Below, piece after piece: positions 47,958 to 55,487 of a DNA stretch of 64,000 nucleotides; position 1 is the stretch's first letter, and each line of letters begins with the position of its first letter. The translations under genes were made by a program, and so were the position numbers. The stretch is from Actinomycetota bacterium (GTDB lineage Bacteria > Actinomycetota > Acidimicrobiia > Acidimicrobiales > Ilumatobacteraceae), in NCBI GenBank assembly GCA_026393475.1, contig JAPLAA010000007.1:32329-96328 (forward strand), given 5' to 3'. The notes beneath the pieces were generated by a model. The model did not search any database and was not told where the DNA came from. It saw only the letters and a list, made by a program, of their open reading frames with translations.

Positions 47958-49274
47958 TCAGAGGGGTGGAGCGATACGGCTGCCGTCGGGCCGGAACGTG
48001 GCGATGATCCCGTCGGCCAGTCGTCGGACCTTGACCTTCGCGAGGTAGCGCCACCGGTTGTGGTGCCCGCAGGCGAGTGCGCCGTTGCAGACGCAGGTCT
48101 CACCGCCTTGCGAGGCAGGGATCAGGTGATCTGTTTGGCATTTGGTGGCGGGGACGATGCACCCGTCGCCGGTGCAGTGCGTGGCGGTCATGAGGACGGC
48201 GTCGCGGATCGCGCCGGTGAACAGTCGTTGCGCGGACGACATGGCGGTCGGCAGCCCGTCCTTGCCGCGGAGGACGATGCGGATCTTGCCGGCGAGCCCG
48301 GCGAGGACTGCATCGCGCAAGGCGATGGGGTCGCCGTCGAAGGTCTGGCAGAACGCCCGATCCGGCCCGAACGGCGACCTGACCGGTGCCATCGATGAGA
48401 TGCCGAGGAGCTGCTCGAGGCCGTGCACCGCGGACTCGGCGTCGATCACGATGTTCAACACCGTGGTCACCGGCCCATCCGGCTCAGGGCTCTCATCGAC
48501 CGTATCCGTCGTGTCGCCGTCCTGCAGGTCGGGGTCGACCATCTTCGGCAACGTCACGTGACGGAGCAGTTCCTGGAAGGCGTCGTAGCGGCGTTGTGTG
48601 GCGGTGCGCAGCAGCTTGTCGGCGCTGACGTCGTCGCCGTGGATGGCCTTCGCGGCGTCCCAGTCGCGGTGGAACTCGATCTCCTCGAAGTGAGCGAGCA
48701 TCGCCTTCAACCGCACATGATCCGACGCGGGACCCTCGACGTCGAACTTGCCGGTCAACCCCGTCTGGCCGAGTGACGCCTTGCGGTTGCGGTGCGCGCG
48801 GTCGGGATCCGGGCCGTCCTGGTCCATCAAGCACTTCCAGGCGATGACGTACTGCTCGAACGCGAGGAACGACAGCTTCGCCGCGTGGTCGAGGAAGTCG
48901 TCGATCTGCTCGGCGACATACATCCCGACACGAGGCGCCCGCGCGAGGCGGGCGAGCAGGAACGCCTGCGCCGACCCGACGCGTCCGATCGTGAGTGCGT
49001 CGAGCACTTGCGGGCAGTTGCGGCAGAGCCGTTCGAGATCGCGGTGTGCTTTCGCGTCTCGGTCGGCCCACCGGAACTCGGCACGCCCGTAGCCGGCGAG
49101 ATCGCGGTGACCGTCCGCGTAGTACAGCTTCCGCTTCTCCAACTCGCGCAGCAACGTGATGTGCTCCGCGAGATCTGCCCGTCGGCGCGCTTCGATCTCG
49201 CGGCAGCGGGTGAGGATCTCCTCATCGGAGATCTCGGGTGGATCCACGATGGGATCGTCGACGACCGTGGACAT
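47958..49274 (-). CDS. DUF222/HNH-nuclease (13E12-type) protein
   Basis: A 438-residue protein of the actinobacterial DUF222-HNH (REP13E12-like) group. The N-terminal ~330 residues are the helical DUF222 region, starting 'DEEILTRCREIEARRRADLAE'. The C-terminus has the HNH/zinc fold 'CTGDGC', 'CQTDHLIPASQGGETCVCN' and 'ALACGHHNRWR', with Cys pairs and the catalytic His. Such genes often occur in many copies per genome and are suspected of being selfish, but no mobility signals flank this one. ATG 49274 is chosen because AAGGAG lies 7 nt upstream; ATGs at 49280 and 49301 are less well placed. It ends 64 nt after the APH-like gene, convergently. Confidence 0.88.
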   Translation of the reverse strand: MSTVVDDPIVDPPEISDEEILTRCREIEARRRADLAEHITLLRELEKRKLYYADGHRDLAGYGRAEFRWADRDAKAHRDLERLCRNCPQVLDALTIGRVGSAQAFLLARLARAPRVGMYVAEQIDDFLDHAAKLSFLAFEQYVIAWKCLMDQDGPDPDRAHRNRKASLGQTGLTGKFDVEGPASDHVRLKAMLAHFEEIEFHRDWDAAKAIHGDDVSADKLLRTATQRRYDAFQELLRHVTLPKMVDPDLQDGDTTDTVDESPEPDGPVTTVLNIVIDAESAVHGLEQLLGISSMAPVRSPFGPDRAFCQTFDGDPIALRDAVLAGLAGKIRIVLRGKDGLPTAMSSAQRLFTGAIRDAVLMTATHCTGDGCIVPATKCQTDHLIPASQGGETCVCNGALACGHHNRWRYLAKVKVRRLADGIIATFRPDGSRIAPPL

Positions 49275-49397
49275 GCACATGCTCCTTCCCCCGACACCCA
49301 AGAAAGGGTGCGGTTCAACGGTGATACGAGGGAACCCGAAGGGTCCCGATCACGTCCCGGGGGAACACGGAACGACTGAAGACGATCCTAGAAGACG

Positions 49398-49477
49398 GGT
49401 GTGACACAGAAGCCCGGCCACACCGAACGGACCGACACCACGATCGTGCCAACGGGGTGTCACACGAAGACCCGGCC
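49398..49477 (+). repeat. Pair of near-identical 22-bp direct repeats
   Basis: Copies at 49398-49419 and 49456-49477 share GGTGT-ACAC, then GAAG and CCCGGCC. Their cores GTGTGACAC and GTGTCACAC are each other's reverse complement. They lie in the gap between the HNH gene and the PPOX-type gene. Confidence 0.75.
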
Positions 49478-49482
49478 GACAG

Positions 49483-49497
49483 CGACGTGACACGTCG
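49483..49497. promoter_or_regulatory. Perfect 15-bp palindrome, candidate operator
   Basis: CGACGTG-A-CACGTCG is a perfect inverted repeat with one central base. It ends 1 bp before the TACGAT box of the downstream gene and so covers the promoter region. Repressor unknown. Confidence 0.65.
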
Positions 49498-49498
49498 G

Positions 49499-49504
49499 TA
49501 CGAT
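49499..49504 (+). promoter_or_regulatory. -10 box TACGAT, leaderless start at 49512
   Basis: TACGAT is followed by 7 nt and GTG at 49512. The palindrome at 49483-49497 is directly upstream. Confidence 0.6.
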
Positions 49505-49511
49505 CGGGCAC

Positions 49512-49916
49512 GTGATCGATGCCCGTTTGACCGAGGCTCGGAATGTCTGGCTTGCCACGAGCCGGCCGGACGGCCGCCCACACCTGGCGCCGGTGTGGTT
49601 CGTGGTCGTCGACGATCGTCTGTGGATGTGCACCGGCCTCGACTCCGTTCGAGTTCGCAACCTCCGTGCCAACCCGTCGGCCTCAGTGAGTCTCGAATCG
49701 GGAGACGCACCGGTGGTGGCTGAGGGCACCGTGATCATCCACGAAGCGCTCCATGAGACCGGCCAACCCATGACGGTGATCGAGGCGTTCAGAACGAAGT
49801 ACGACTGGGACATCACCGTCGAGATCGACCACGACCTCGGCCGACTCGCCCTGCTCGAGTTCCGCCCCCACCGCTGGCTGTTCGGCCTGCAGCTGCCCAC
49901 CGTCCCCGCGTCCTGA
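49512..49916 (+). CDS. PPOX-type split-barrel flavin/F420 protein
   Basis: A 134-residue protein with the pyridoxamine-phosphate-oxidase-like split barrel. Typical blocks are 'ARNVWLATSRPDGRPHLAPVWFVVVDDRLWM' (residues ~9-39), 'SVRVRNLRANPSASVSLE' at about 45-62 and the C-terminal 'LGRLALLEFRPHRWLFGL'. In actinobacteria this fold includes many F420H2-dependent reductases (FDOR-B) as well as FMN and haem binders, so the cofactor is not certain. Its promoter carries a 15-bp palindrome and two 22-bp repeats upstream, the most elaborate control region among the small enzymes here. cofE is 3.3 kb upstream. Confidence 0.82.
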   Translation: MIDARLTEARNVWLATSRPDGRPHLAPVWFVVVDDRLWMCTGLDSVRVRNLRANPSASVSLESGDAPVVAEGTVIIHEALHETGQPMTVIEAFRTKYDWDITVEIDHDLGRLALLEFRPHRWLFGLQLPTVPAS

Positions 49917-49969
49917 TCGCGCCGGCGCCGGTAACCGCTGGCCGACGGTTCCGTCAGAGCGGCGGGCCG

Positions 49970-49975
49970 TACAGT
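49970..49975 (+). promoter_or_regulatory. -10 box TACAGT, leaderless start at 49983
   Basis: TACAGT is followed by 7 nt and ATG at 49983. Confidence 0.55.
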
Positions 49976-49982
49976 TCCTCTC

Positions 49983-50315
49983 ATGCCGGTCGGATCCGAA
50001 GGCCTGAGGCCCCGCCTGGTCGGCGAGATGCAGCGCAGGCCTCGGTCCGTGTGGCTGGTCGCCGTCGGCGTGGCCTGTTCGGCGGTGTACGTCGGTCTCG
50101 CCGTCCCGTTCGACGCCTACCTCGATCGATGCGATGCCTTCCACGAGTCGCCGAACACGCCGCTCGGCTGGGGGATCGCCGTACTCGTCATCGCAGCATT
50201 GGTGACGATCGCGGTCGCGCTGAGGCGGCGCGTACCCGTCGCGGCCGTCATTGTCGGGCTGGTGTGGACGGTGACGTGGTGTTGGTGGCTCCTGACCCCG
50301 AAGGGTTCGTGCTGA
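49983..50315 (+). CDS. Small three-segment membrane protein, unknown function
   Basis: A 110-residue protein with a basic N-terminus and three membrane segments at about 22-42, 62-80 and 84-103. The loop between the first two has 'DAYLDRCDAFHESPNTP', with one Cys that could pair with the C-terminal Cys (KGSC). I recognise no family. It converges on another small membrane-protein gene (50322-50645), with 6 nt between stop codons. Confidence 0.65.
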   Translation: MPVGSEGLRPRLVGEMQRRPRSVWLVAVGVACSAVYVGLAVPFDAYLDRCDAFHESPNTPLGWGIAVLVIAALVTIAVALRRRVPVAAVIVGLVWTVTWCWWLLTPKGSC

Positions 50316-50321
50316 CACCAG

Positions 50322-50645
50322 TCAGTTGGTCGGGGCGTCCCAGGTCTGGGCGACGACGAGGACGAGCACCGCGAGCACGATCATGGCCACGGTGTAGATC
50401 GGCACGCGGCCGCGTCTCGGCCACGGGCTGAGGAGCACGCCGACGCTCAGCAGCGCGCCGATCGCGAGTCCGCCGACGGTCGCGGCCCCGACGATCCGGC
50501 ACGGTGAGCAACTGTTCGAGGTGCACGACCAGGCGTTCGTGCACGAGGTGTTCACACCGAACGACACCATCGCGACGAACACGAACAACGAAGCAGCCAT
50601 CACCCCCACGAGGGCGATCACCCGGCGGTCGCGAAGCTGCAGCAC
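50322..50645 (-). CDS. Small three-segment membrane protein, unknown function
   Basis: A 107-residue protein with three membrane segments. The first is near 11-30 (VIALVGVMAASLFVFVAMVSF). The loop 'GVNTSCTNAWSCTSNSCSPC' has four Cys residues and is likely extracytoplasmic, so disulfides or a metal site are possible. The C-terminal segments are at about 55-75 and 83-101. GTG 50645 is the most plausible start, directly behind the Ddn-like gene (13 nt); the frame extends further but only inside that gene. No family recognised. The similar size and opposite orientation of its neighbour is notable, but I see no sequence similarity beyond hydrophobicity. Confidence 0.6.
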   Translation of the reverse strand: MLQLRDRRVIALVGVMAASLFVFVAMVSFGVNTSCTNAWSCTSNSCSPCRIVGAATVGGLAIGALLSVGVLLSPWPRRGRVPIYTVAMIVLAVLVLVVAQTWDAPTN

Positions 50646-50658
50646 GTGTCGTCCCCGA

Positions 50659-51021
50659 TCAGGTGTCGAAGAGGATCTCGACCATGGGGGCGGTCTCGAC
50701 GAGCACGTCGAGCGGTTGCTGGTCGCGGTACCACGACGCGCTCGGGTGCTCGAGCACCGTGCGCCGAGTGGCCGGATCGTCGACGAACACCGCCCGGGCG
50801 GACACGTCGGCGTTCGCACGGCGCTTCAGGTGGACGACGAGTCGAGGATCGGCGCGGAGGTTGGCCACCCAGTCGCGCGTGCCGGTGGTGCCGGTGATGA
50901 AGCAGCGACCCTCGACGTCGAGCATCCAGATCTCGAGCCGGCGGGGGAGACCCGAGGAACGGCCGGTCGTCGTGATGTCGATCGTCGGGTTGTCGGCGAG
51001 TTCGGAGCGCACGAGGTCCAC
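50659..51021 (-). CDS. F420-dependent nitroreductase/quinone reductase family (Ddn-like, FDOR-A)
   Basis: A 120-residue small split-barrel protein of the deazaflavin-dependent nitroreductase group. The diagnostic run is 'TTTGRSSGLPRRLEIWM' at about 18-34, then 'DVEGRCFITGTTGTRDWVANLRADPRLVVHL', in which the 'GTRDWVANL' matches the F420-binding block. Family members reduce quinones or nitro-aromatics with F420H2. TACGAT at 51029-51034 (minus strand) places the leaderless start at GTG 51021; the ATG at 51030 overlaps the box itself and is less likely. Short length is usual for the family. Confidence 0.88.
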   Translation of the reverse strand: MDLVRSELADNPTIDITTTGRSSGLPRRLEIWMLDVEGRCFITGTTGTRDWVANLRADPRLVVHLKRRANADVSARAVFVDDPATRRTVLEHPSASWYRDQQPLDVLVETAPMVEILFDT

Positions 51022-51028
51022 GACGGCC

Positions 51029-51034
51029 ATCGTA
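51029..51034 (-). promoter_or_regulatory. -10 box TACGAT, leaderless start at 51021
   Basis: On the minus strand TACGAT is followed by 7 nt and GTG 51021. The box contains the first bases of the ATG at 51030. Confidence 0.55.
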
Positions 51035-51054
51035 GAACGAGCGCCGCCGGGTGT

Positions 51055-52143
51055 TCAGCTGCCGGCGATCCAGTCCTGGACCGCCGCGACGCCGAGTCCG
51101 GGGAAGTTGATGTTGAGGCCGTCCATGCCCATGTCGAGCAGCTGCTCGTAGCCGGCGGCGTTCTCCCACACCCGGTCGTTCGGCCACACCCAGATCACGT
51201 AGCCGGCGTCGTGCGAGGCGCTGACCACCTCGGGGGTGAGCACCTCGAGGCCTTCGTACTCCGGCGGGAGTTGGAGGATGCGCATGCCGTCGGGCAGCGG
51301 CGTGCCGTCGAGCACCCAGGCGGTCGACAGGGCGAGGCCCGGGGTGAGCTCGACCGTCGGGGCGAACTCGCCGAAGGCGGTGACGACGGTGTCGTCGAAC
51401 GACGTGACCACGGCGGCGTCGAGTCGGTCGAGCTCGGTGAGTTCCGCGGCGAGCAGGCGGGCGGCCTCGACCGCGGCGGCACCCTCGCCCTTGATCTCGA
51501 TGTTCAGCGGCATGTCGGGCCACCGTTCGACGATGTCGCGAAAGCGTGGGATCGCGAAGTCGTCGGCCGTCGCGCCGGCAGGCGGTGCAACCGCGCCCGT
51601 GCGGATGCCCCGGTACAGGTACGCCGAGTCGGGCTGGTCGCGGCACACGCACTCAGCGGTGAACCAGTAGGCGTTGTCGAGCGCGGCGACCTGCTCGTAG
51701 GTCATCGACGCCACGTCACCGGTGCCCTCGGTGGTGCGGTCGACATCGCCGTCGTGCTGCACGATCAGTACGCCGTCGCCGGTGAGCTGCACGTCGAGGT
51801 CGAGCATGTCGACGCCGGCGGCGACGCTCTGGGCGTATCCGTACGGGGTGGAGTGCGGGAACTCGTCCTCGCCGGCGGCGTGGGCCAGCACGATCGGTCG
51901 GCCGAGGGCGAGCAGGTCGTCCACGGTCGCTGGGGGCCGGGGTGCAGCGGTGGTGTCGGGCACCGTCGCCGGCACCGTGTCGGGCACGGTCGTGGCCGGG
52001 GCCGTCTCGGGCGTCGTGTCGGATGTCGACTCGGAGGTCGAGATCGCCGCGGTCGACTCGACCGTGGACGCGGCACCGTCCTGGTCGCTGCCACCCGAAC
52101 AGGCGGCGGCGAACAGGACGGTGACGAACAGCAGTGCCTTCAT
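51055..52143 (-). CDS. Lipoprotein glycerophosphodiester phosphodiesterase
   Basis: A 362-residue exported GDPD. The signal peptide ends in the lipobox 'LFAAACSGG' (Cys near residue 18), so it is lipid-anchored outside the membrane. A Thr/Pro/Ser-rich linker follows to about residue 70. The enzyme domain opens with 'RPIVLAHAAGEDEFPHSTPYGY', a variant of the 'HRG....ENT' motif in which the first His is kept and 'ENT' is replaced by 'PHST', then 'GVDMLDLDVQLTGDGVLIVQHD', containing the D and HD ligands of the catalytic site. The 'IEIKG' motif is near 205. It likely releases glycerol 3-phosphate from lipid head groups or teichoic-type polymers. ATG 52143 fits the TAGCGT box 7 nt upstream. Confidence 0.88.
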   Translation of the reverse strand: MKALLFVTVLFAAACSGGSDQDGAASTVESTAAISTSESTSDTTPETAPATTVPDTVPATVPDTTAAPRPPATVDDLLALGRPIVLAHAAGEDEFPHSTPYGYAQSVAAGVDMLDLDVQLTGDGVLIVQHDGDVDRTTEGTGDVASMTYEQVAALDNAYWFTAECVCRDQPDSAYLYRGIRTGAVAPPAGATADDFAIPRFRDIVERWPDMPLNIEIKGEGAAAVEAARLLAAELTELDRLDAAVVTSFDDTVVTAFGEFAPTVELTPGLALSTAWVLDGTPLPDGMRILQLPPEYEGLEVLTPEVVSASHDAGYVIWVWPNDRVWENAAGYEQLLDMGMDGLNINFPGLGVAAVQDWIAGS

Positions 52144-52150
52144 CCGGCGC

Positions 52151-52156
52151 ACGCTA
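52151..52156 (-). promoter_or_regulatory. -10 box TAGCGT, leaderless start at 52143
   Basis: On the minus strand TAGCGT is followed by 7 nt and ATG 52143. The 11-bp repeat array lies just upstream. Confidence 0.6.
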
Positions 52157-52180
52157 GGTGTGCGGGGTGGCGGAGGCCCA

Positions 52181-52235
52181 ACCTGGCATCAACCTGGGAT
52201 CAGCCAGGGATCAGCCAGGGATCAGCCAGGGATCA
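52181..52235 (+). repeat. Five 11-bp tandem repeats at the end of the second ftsH
   Basis: Five units of exactly 11 bp (two ACCTGG-ATCA types, then three GCCAGGGATCA) run 52181-52235. The last unit supplies the TGA stop (52233-52235) of the minus-strand FtsH-like gene. The array lies between that gene and the GDPD promoter. Confidence 0.92.
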
Positions 52236-53972
52236 GCTGGTCAGTTCGGCGGTGACGATGCGGCCGATCTCTTCCCCGGTGAGCTCGTCGTGGGTGCAGA
52301 GCGCATCGGCGATGGCGATCAGGGCCGAGCGGTGCTCGAGGAGCATGCAGGCGACGCGGTCGGCGGCGCTCTCGAGGATGCCCTCCACCTTTTCGCGCGA
52401 CGGCTGGTCGGCGAGGACTCTCGACACGAGGTTGCCGCCCATCGGAGAGGCGGCCGCCTCGAGGCTGATGAGGGTGTCGATGGCACCCATCTGGCCCACC
52501 ATCTGCGATGCCAGCGTGGTGGCCGCTGCGAGGTCGCCGGCGATGCCGCTGGAGGCCTCACCGAACTCCTGGATCTCGGCGGCCCGGCCGGCGAGGGCGA
52601 CGGTGATCAGGTCGGCTGCTTCGCTCGGGGTCTTGAGGTGACGCTCCTCGGCGTCGACGTGGGCGACGAGGCCGAGGGCGCCGGCACGGCGCAGGATCGA
52701 GGCGATGCGGACGTCGCGGCCGACGAGCACGGCCGACAGCGCATGGCCCGCCTCGTGGATCGCGACCCGGCGACGCTCGTCGGGGTTGTAGCCGACGGGG
52801 TGCGAGAGACCGATGTCGGTGGTGAGCTGTGCCTCGACGATGTCGCGCATGTTCATGCGGGTGCGGCCGTGGCGCAGGGCGACGATCAGGCCCTCGTCGA
52901 GCAGGCGCTCGATCTTGACCGGGCTGTAGCCGGGCGTCATGTCGGCCACCGAGAAGGCGTTGACGTCCTCGGCGTGGGCCTTCTTGCCGAGGTAGTACGT
53001 GGCGATCTCGACGCGGTCGGCGCGGGGCGGCAGGTCGAAGTGGATGACCCGGTCGAAGCGGCCGGGACGCAGCAGCGCCGGGTCGAGGTCGGCGGCCCGG
53101 TTCGTGGCCGCGACGATGAGGATGTTGGCCGGCGTCGGCTTCGGACGGGGGAGCGCCTTGTCGGTCGGCAGGAACACGTTGATGCCGTCGATGAACTTGC
53201 TCTTGAACCGGTCCTTGGCCGTCGGCATGTCGAAGCTCTGCATCTGCACGAGCAGTTCGTTCACGACACCGACGATGCCTTCACGCATCGACCCGGAGTT
53301 CATGCCGCTGCGGGCGCCGCCGATGGCGTCGAACTCCTCGATGAACCCGATCGCGCCGCCCTCGGCACGGGCCGCCTTGCGGAGCGCCTTGAAGTAGGTG
53401 CGGATCTTGCGGTTGGTCTGGCCGTAGTACATCGACTGGAAGGCGCTGGCCGAGACGAACAGGAACGGCACGCCGGCCTCGGCGGCGAGCGCCTTGGCGA
53501 GGTAGGTCTTGCCGGTGCCGGGAGGGCCTTCGAACAGCACGCCGCGTCGGGGCGAGCCGCCCATCTCGGCGGCGAAGGTCTCGTGGGCGAGGAACAGGTT
53601 GAGCGTGTCGATCGCTTCACGACGGGTCGCCTCGGCGCCCACGACGTCGTCGAGGCGGACGTTGGAGTCGCTCGGACGCAGCAGCGTGTGCGGCGAGTGG
53701 CCGGCGCCCAGGAACGGGATGAGGATCAAGCAGGCGAGCACCAGCATCAGGCCGAGCATGACCGTGGTCGTCGGATCGTTGGTGATCCATCCGGGGATGC
53801 CGAACTCGATCGGGTTGTCGGTGGCCTGCCGGTACCAGAACCAGGCGAAGGGCACGGCCAGGACGGTGAGCAGCCCCCACAGCCGCTTCTGGCGCACCTT
53901 CTCGCGGTTCTGGGTCGCGTCGACCCGGTCGCCCTGCACGATCCGCCCACCCTGCAGTTGATCGATGTTCAT
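52233..53972 (-). CDS. Divergent second FtsH-type AAA+ metalloprotease
   Basis: A 579-residue membrane AAA+ protease. Membrane segments are at about 31-47 and 69-89, separated by only ~20 residues rather than the ~80-residue outer domain of the other FtsH. The AAA module has Walker A GPPGTGKT (149-156) but pore loop YYG (182-184) instead of FVG, and Walker B 'IGFIEEFDAI' (208-217), where the usual DE is EE. About 35 extra residues (247-282) sit between Walker B and 'IVAATNRAADLD'. The arginine-finger region 'RPGRFDRVI' is intact. The zinc motif HEAGH (406-410) and third ligand 'SSGIAGDLAAAT' are present. It may be a specialised or slow ATPase. A conventional promoter with ~90-nt leader drives it. 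Confidence 0.9.
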   Translation of the reverse strand: MNIDQLQGGRIVQGDRVDATQNREKVRQKRLWGLLTVLAVPFAWFWYRQATDNPIEFGIPGWITNDPTTTVMLGLMLVLACLILIPFLGAGHSPHTLLRPSDSNVRLDDVVGAEATRREAIDTLNLFLAHETFAAEMGGSPRRGVLFEGPPGTGKTYLAKALAAEAGVPFLFVSASAFQSMYYGQTNRKIRTYFKALRKAARAEGGAIGFIEEFDAIGGARSGMNSGSMREGIVGVVNELLVQMQSFDMPTAKDRFKSKFIDGINVFLPTDKALPRPKPTPANILIVAATNRAADLDPALLRPGRFDRVIHFDLPPRADRVEIATYYLGKKAHAEDVNAFSVADMTPGYSPVKIERLLDEGLIVALRHGRTRMNMRDIVEAQLTTDIGLSHPVGYNPDERRRVAIHEAGHALSAVLVGRDVRIASILRRAGALGLVAHVDAEERHLKTPSEAADLITVALAGRAAEIQEFGEASSGIAGDLAAATTLASQMVGQMGAIDTLISLEAAASPMGGNLVSRVLADQPSREKVEGILESAADRVACMLLEHRSALIAIADALCTHDELTGEEIGRIVTAELTS

Positions 53973-54068
53973 CTGTCGCCCCGCCGTTTCTCGATCTCGA
54001 GTTGTCGTCCCCGTCGGTCGCTGATGTGATCGACATGGTCTCGGGGGTTCCGCCGCCCGATCTGGGAC

Positions 54069-54098
54069 ACCATAGCACGCATCTCACGTTCCGTGGCA
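54069..54098 (-). promoter_or_regulatory. Promoter of the second ftsH
   Basis: On the minus strand TATGGT (54074-54069) is a good -10 box, with TTGCCA about 19 nt further upstream. It would give a leader of about 90 nt to the ATG at 53972. Confidence 0.45.
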
Positions 54099-54288
54099 AC
54101 GTTTCACTCTGTGTGGTTGCCCCCTCGCCGGTGGCGAGACGGCTTGAACGGCGCTTGACGGCGCTCGTGCGGGCCCGATCGAGCCCTCGACCGCCGGCCG
54201 TGAACGGGGCGCGGTCGCCCGAACGCCCACGCGGAGATCGTCTGGATCGGGCCGCCGGTTCAGTGGCCTGAACTGGGGGTCGAGCCGG

Positions 54289-54306
54289 CTAGGTCGTTCG
54301 ACTAAG
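54289..54306. promoter_or_regulatory. Inverted repeat over the tetR promoter, candidate operator
   Basis: TAG(G)TCG-TT-CGACTA is an imperfect palindrome with one extra G in the left arm. It overlaps the TAAGGT box, so binding by the encoded TetR protein would block its own promoter. Confidence 0.45.
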
Positions 54307-54308
54307 GT
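54303..54308 (+). promoter_or_regulatory. -10 box TAAGGT, leaderless start of the tetR gene
   Basis: TAAGGT is followed by 8 nt and ATG 54317. Confidence 0.55.
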
Positions 54309-54316
54309 GCTCCCCG

Positions 54317-55036
54317 ATGCCGAACTTGCCGACGCGAACCTCGCCCCGGCAGGCGCGCTCCGCCAAGTCGCTCGACATGATCCTCGATGCGGCGGAGCAG
54401 CTGTTCCACGAACGGGGCGTGGCCGAGACCTCCACGGTCGACGTCGCAGCGTCGGCCAAGGTGTCCGTCGGCAGGCTCTACTACTGGTTCCCCGACAAGG
54501 ACGCCGTCACCAACGCGGTGATGAAGCGTTCCGAGCAGCGGTTGCGCGACTTCCTCGGCAAGGTCATCGTCCACGAACCCGACGTGCCCACGCCCGACCT
54601 GCTCAACCGGGCGGTGCCGCTGATCGGCGCGTTCTTCCGCGAGCACCCCGGGTCGTTGGCCGTGCTGATGCGCGGGCCCACCGACCCCGTCGATCACGGG
54701 CGCTCGATGTGCACCTACTTCGAGCAGTTGGCCGCAGCGGTCGTCGAGGCGCGCGTGCCGGGCATCCCGCCGGCCGAGCGCGACCTGGTCGCCGCCACCA
54801 TCACCCGCATCGTGCTCGGGATGATGGCCGAGTACGTGCGACTCGACATCGAACAGGGCAACGTCCTGCTCGTCGAGACCCGATACGTGCTCGCCGCGTA
54901 CCTCCACTGTCGCTACCCGGGTCACCTCGACCCGGTCTGGGACAACCCCGACGACCCCATCCGACCGTCGCGGCGTCCCGTGCGCTTCGACCGTCCGCCG
55001 CTCACGATCCACCCGGCCCTCACCGATCCCGCGTGA
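54317..55036 (+). CDS. TetR/AcrR-family transcriptional regulator
   Basis: A 239-residue TetR-type repressor. The helix-turn-helix is at about 17-62: 'SLDMILDAAEQLFHERGVAETSTVDVAASAKVSVGRLYYWFPDKDAV', with the usual 'VGRLYYWFPDKD' recognition segment. The C-terminal ~170 residues form a ligand-binding helical domain with no recognisable ligand signature. The gene has a short inverted repeat over its own -10 box. Candidate targets are its own gene and ftsH2, which is transcribed divergently; the GGCT and MFS genes follow on the same strand. Confidence 0.93.
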   Translation: MPNLPTRTSPRQARSAKSLDMILDAAEQLFHERGVAETSTVDVAASAKVSVGRLYYWFPDKDAVTNAVMKRSEQRLRDFLGKVIVHEPDVPTPDLLNRAVPLIGAFFREHPGSLAVLMRGPTDPVDHGRSMCTYFEQLAAAVVEARVPGIPPAERDLVAATITRIVLGMMAEYVRLDIEQGNVLLVETRYVLAAYLHCRYPGHLDPVWDNPDDPIRPSRRPVRFDRPPLTIHPALTDPA

Positions 55037-55046
55037 CGCCTCGCCC

Positions 55047-55442
55047 GTGAGCGCGCTCGGCACCCTGTTCGCGTACGGCACGCTGCTGCCCGGCGATGTG
55101 CGCTGGCACTTCCTCCAGCGGTTCGTCACCGACGAGGGTCTCGTCGACCGGGCCGACGGTCGCCTCTTCGACACCGGCGAGGGCTACCCGGCGGCGGTGT
55201 TCGGCGCCGGCATCCCGGCTTCGGTCATCCACGGGCGGGTGTTCACGTTGCTCGCCGAGCTCGTCGACGAGGCCCTCGCGACGCTCGACGACGTCGAAGG
55301 CGCCGTGGCGGGCGACTATCGCCGCGTCGAGATCGTCACCCACGAAGGCCGGTCCGCGTGGGCCTACGCCTACGGCGGCGGGCTGACGCTGGCACCGATC
55401 GAGGGCGGGTCCTGGGCGGCCCACCGAGCCGGACGGGCCTGA
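55047..55442 (+). CDS. Gamma-glutamylcyclotransferase-like (GGCT/AIG2) protein
   Basis: A 131-residue GGCT-fold protein. It begins with 'LFAYGTLLPGDVRWHFLQ', the diagnostic YGTL motif, and has 'ADGRLFDTGEGYPAAVFG' followed by 'VIHGRVFTLL'. The catalytic acid is probably the Glu in 'TLDDVEGAVAGDYRRVEI', and 'AWAYAYGGGL' closes the barrel. Members remove gamma-glutamyl groups as 5-oxoproline or act on related amides; the substrate here is unknown. GTG 55047 is 10 nt after the tetR stop, so co-transcription is likely. Confidence 0.9.
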   Translation: MSALGTLFAYGTLLPGDVRWHFLQRFVTDEGLVDRADGRLFDTGEGYPAAVFGAGIPASVIHGRVFTLLAELVDEALATLDDVEGAVAGDYRRVEIVTHEGRSAWAYAYGGGLTLAPIEGGSWAAHRAGRA

Positions 55443-55487
55443 GCGCGACTCGCCGGGCGCGTCGCCGACCTGATCTCCTGGTGATCG

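Larger units (their letters stand above)
53973..54316. other. 344-bp divergent intergenic region
   Basis: This gap separates ftsH2 from the tetR gene. It holds a sigma-70-like promoter toward ftsH2 (54069-54096), a pair of short GCTTGA-CGGCGC near-repeats around 54150-54170, and at its right end the tetR promoter and candidate operator. I see no open reading frame with coding character. Confidence 0.6.

Noticed and set aside
47958..49274. DUF222-HNH gene as part of a mobile element
   Set aside because: No terminal repeats, target duplication, integrase or composition change was seen around it.
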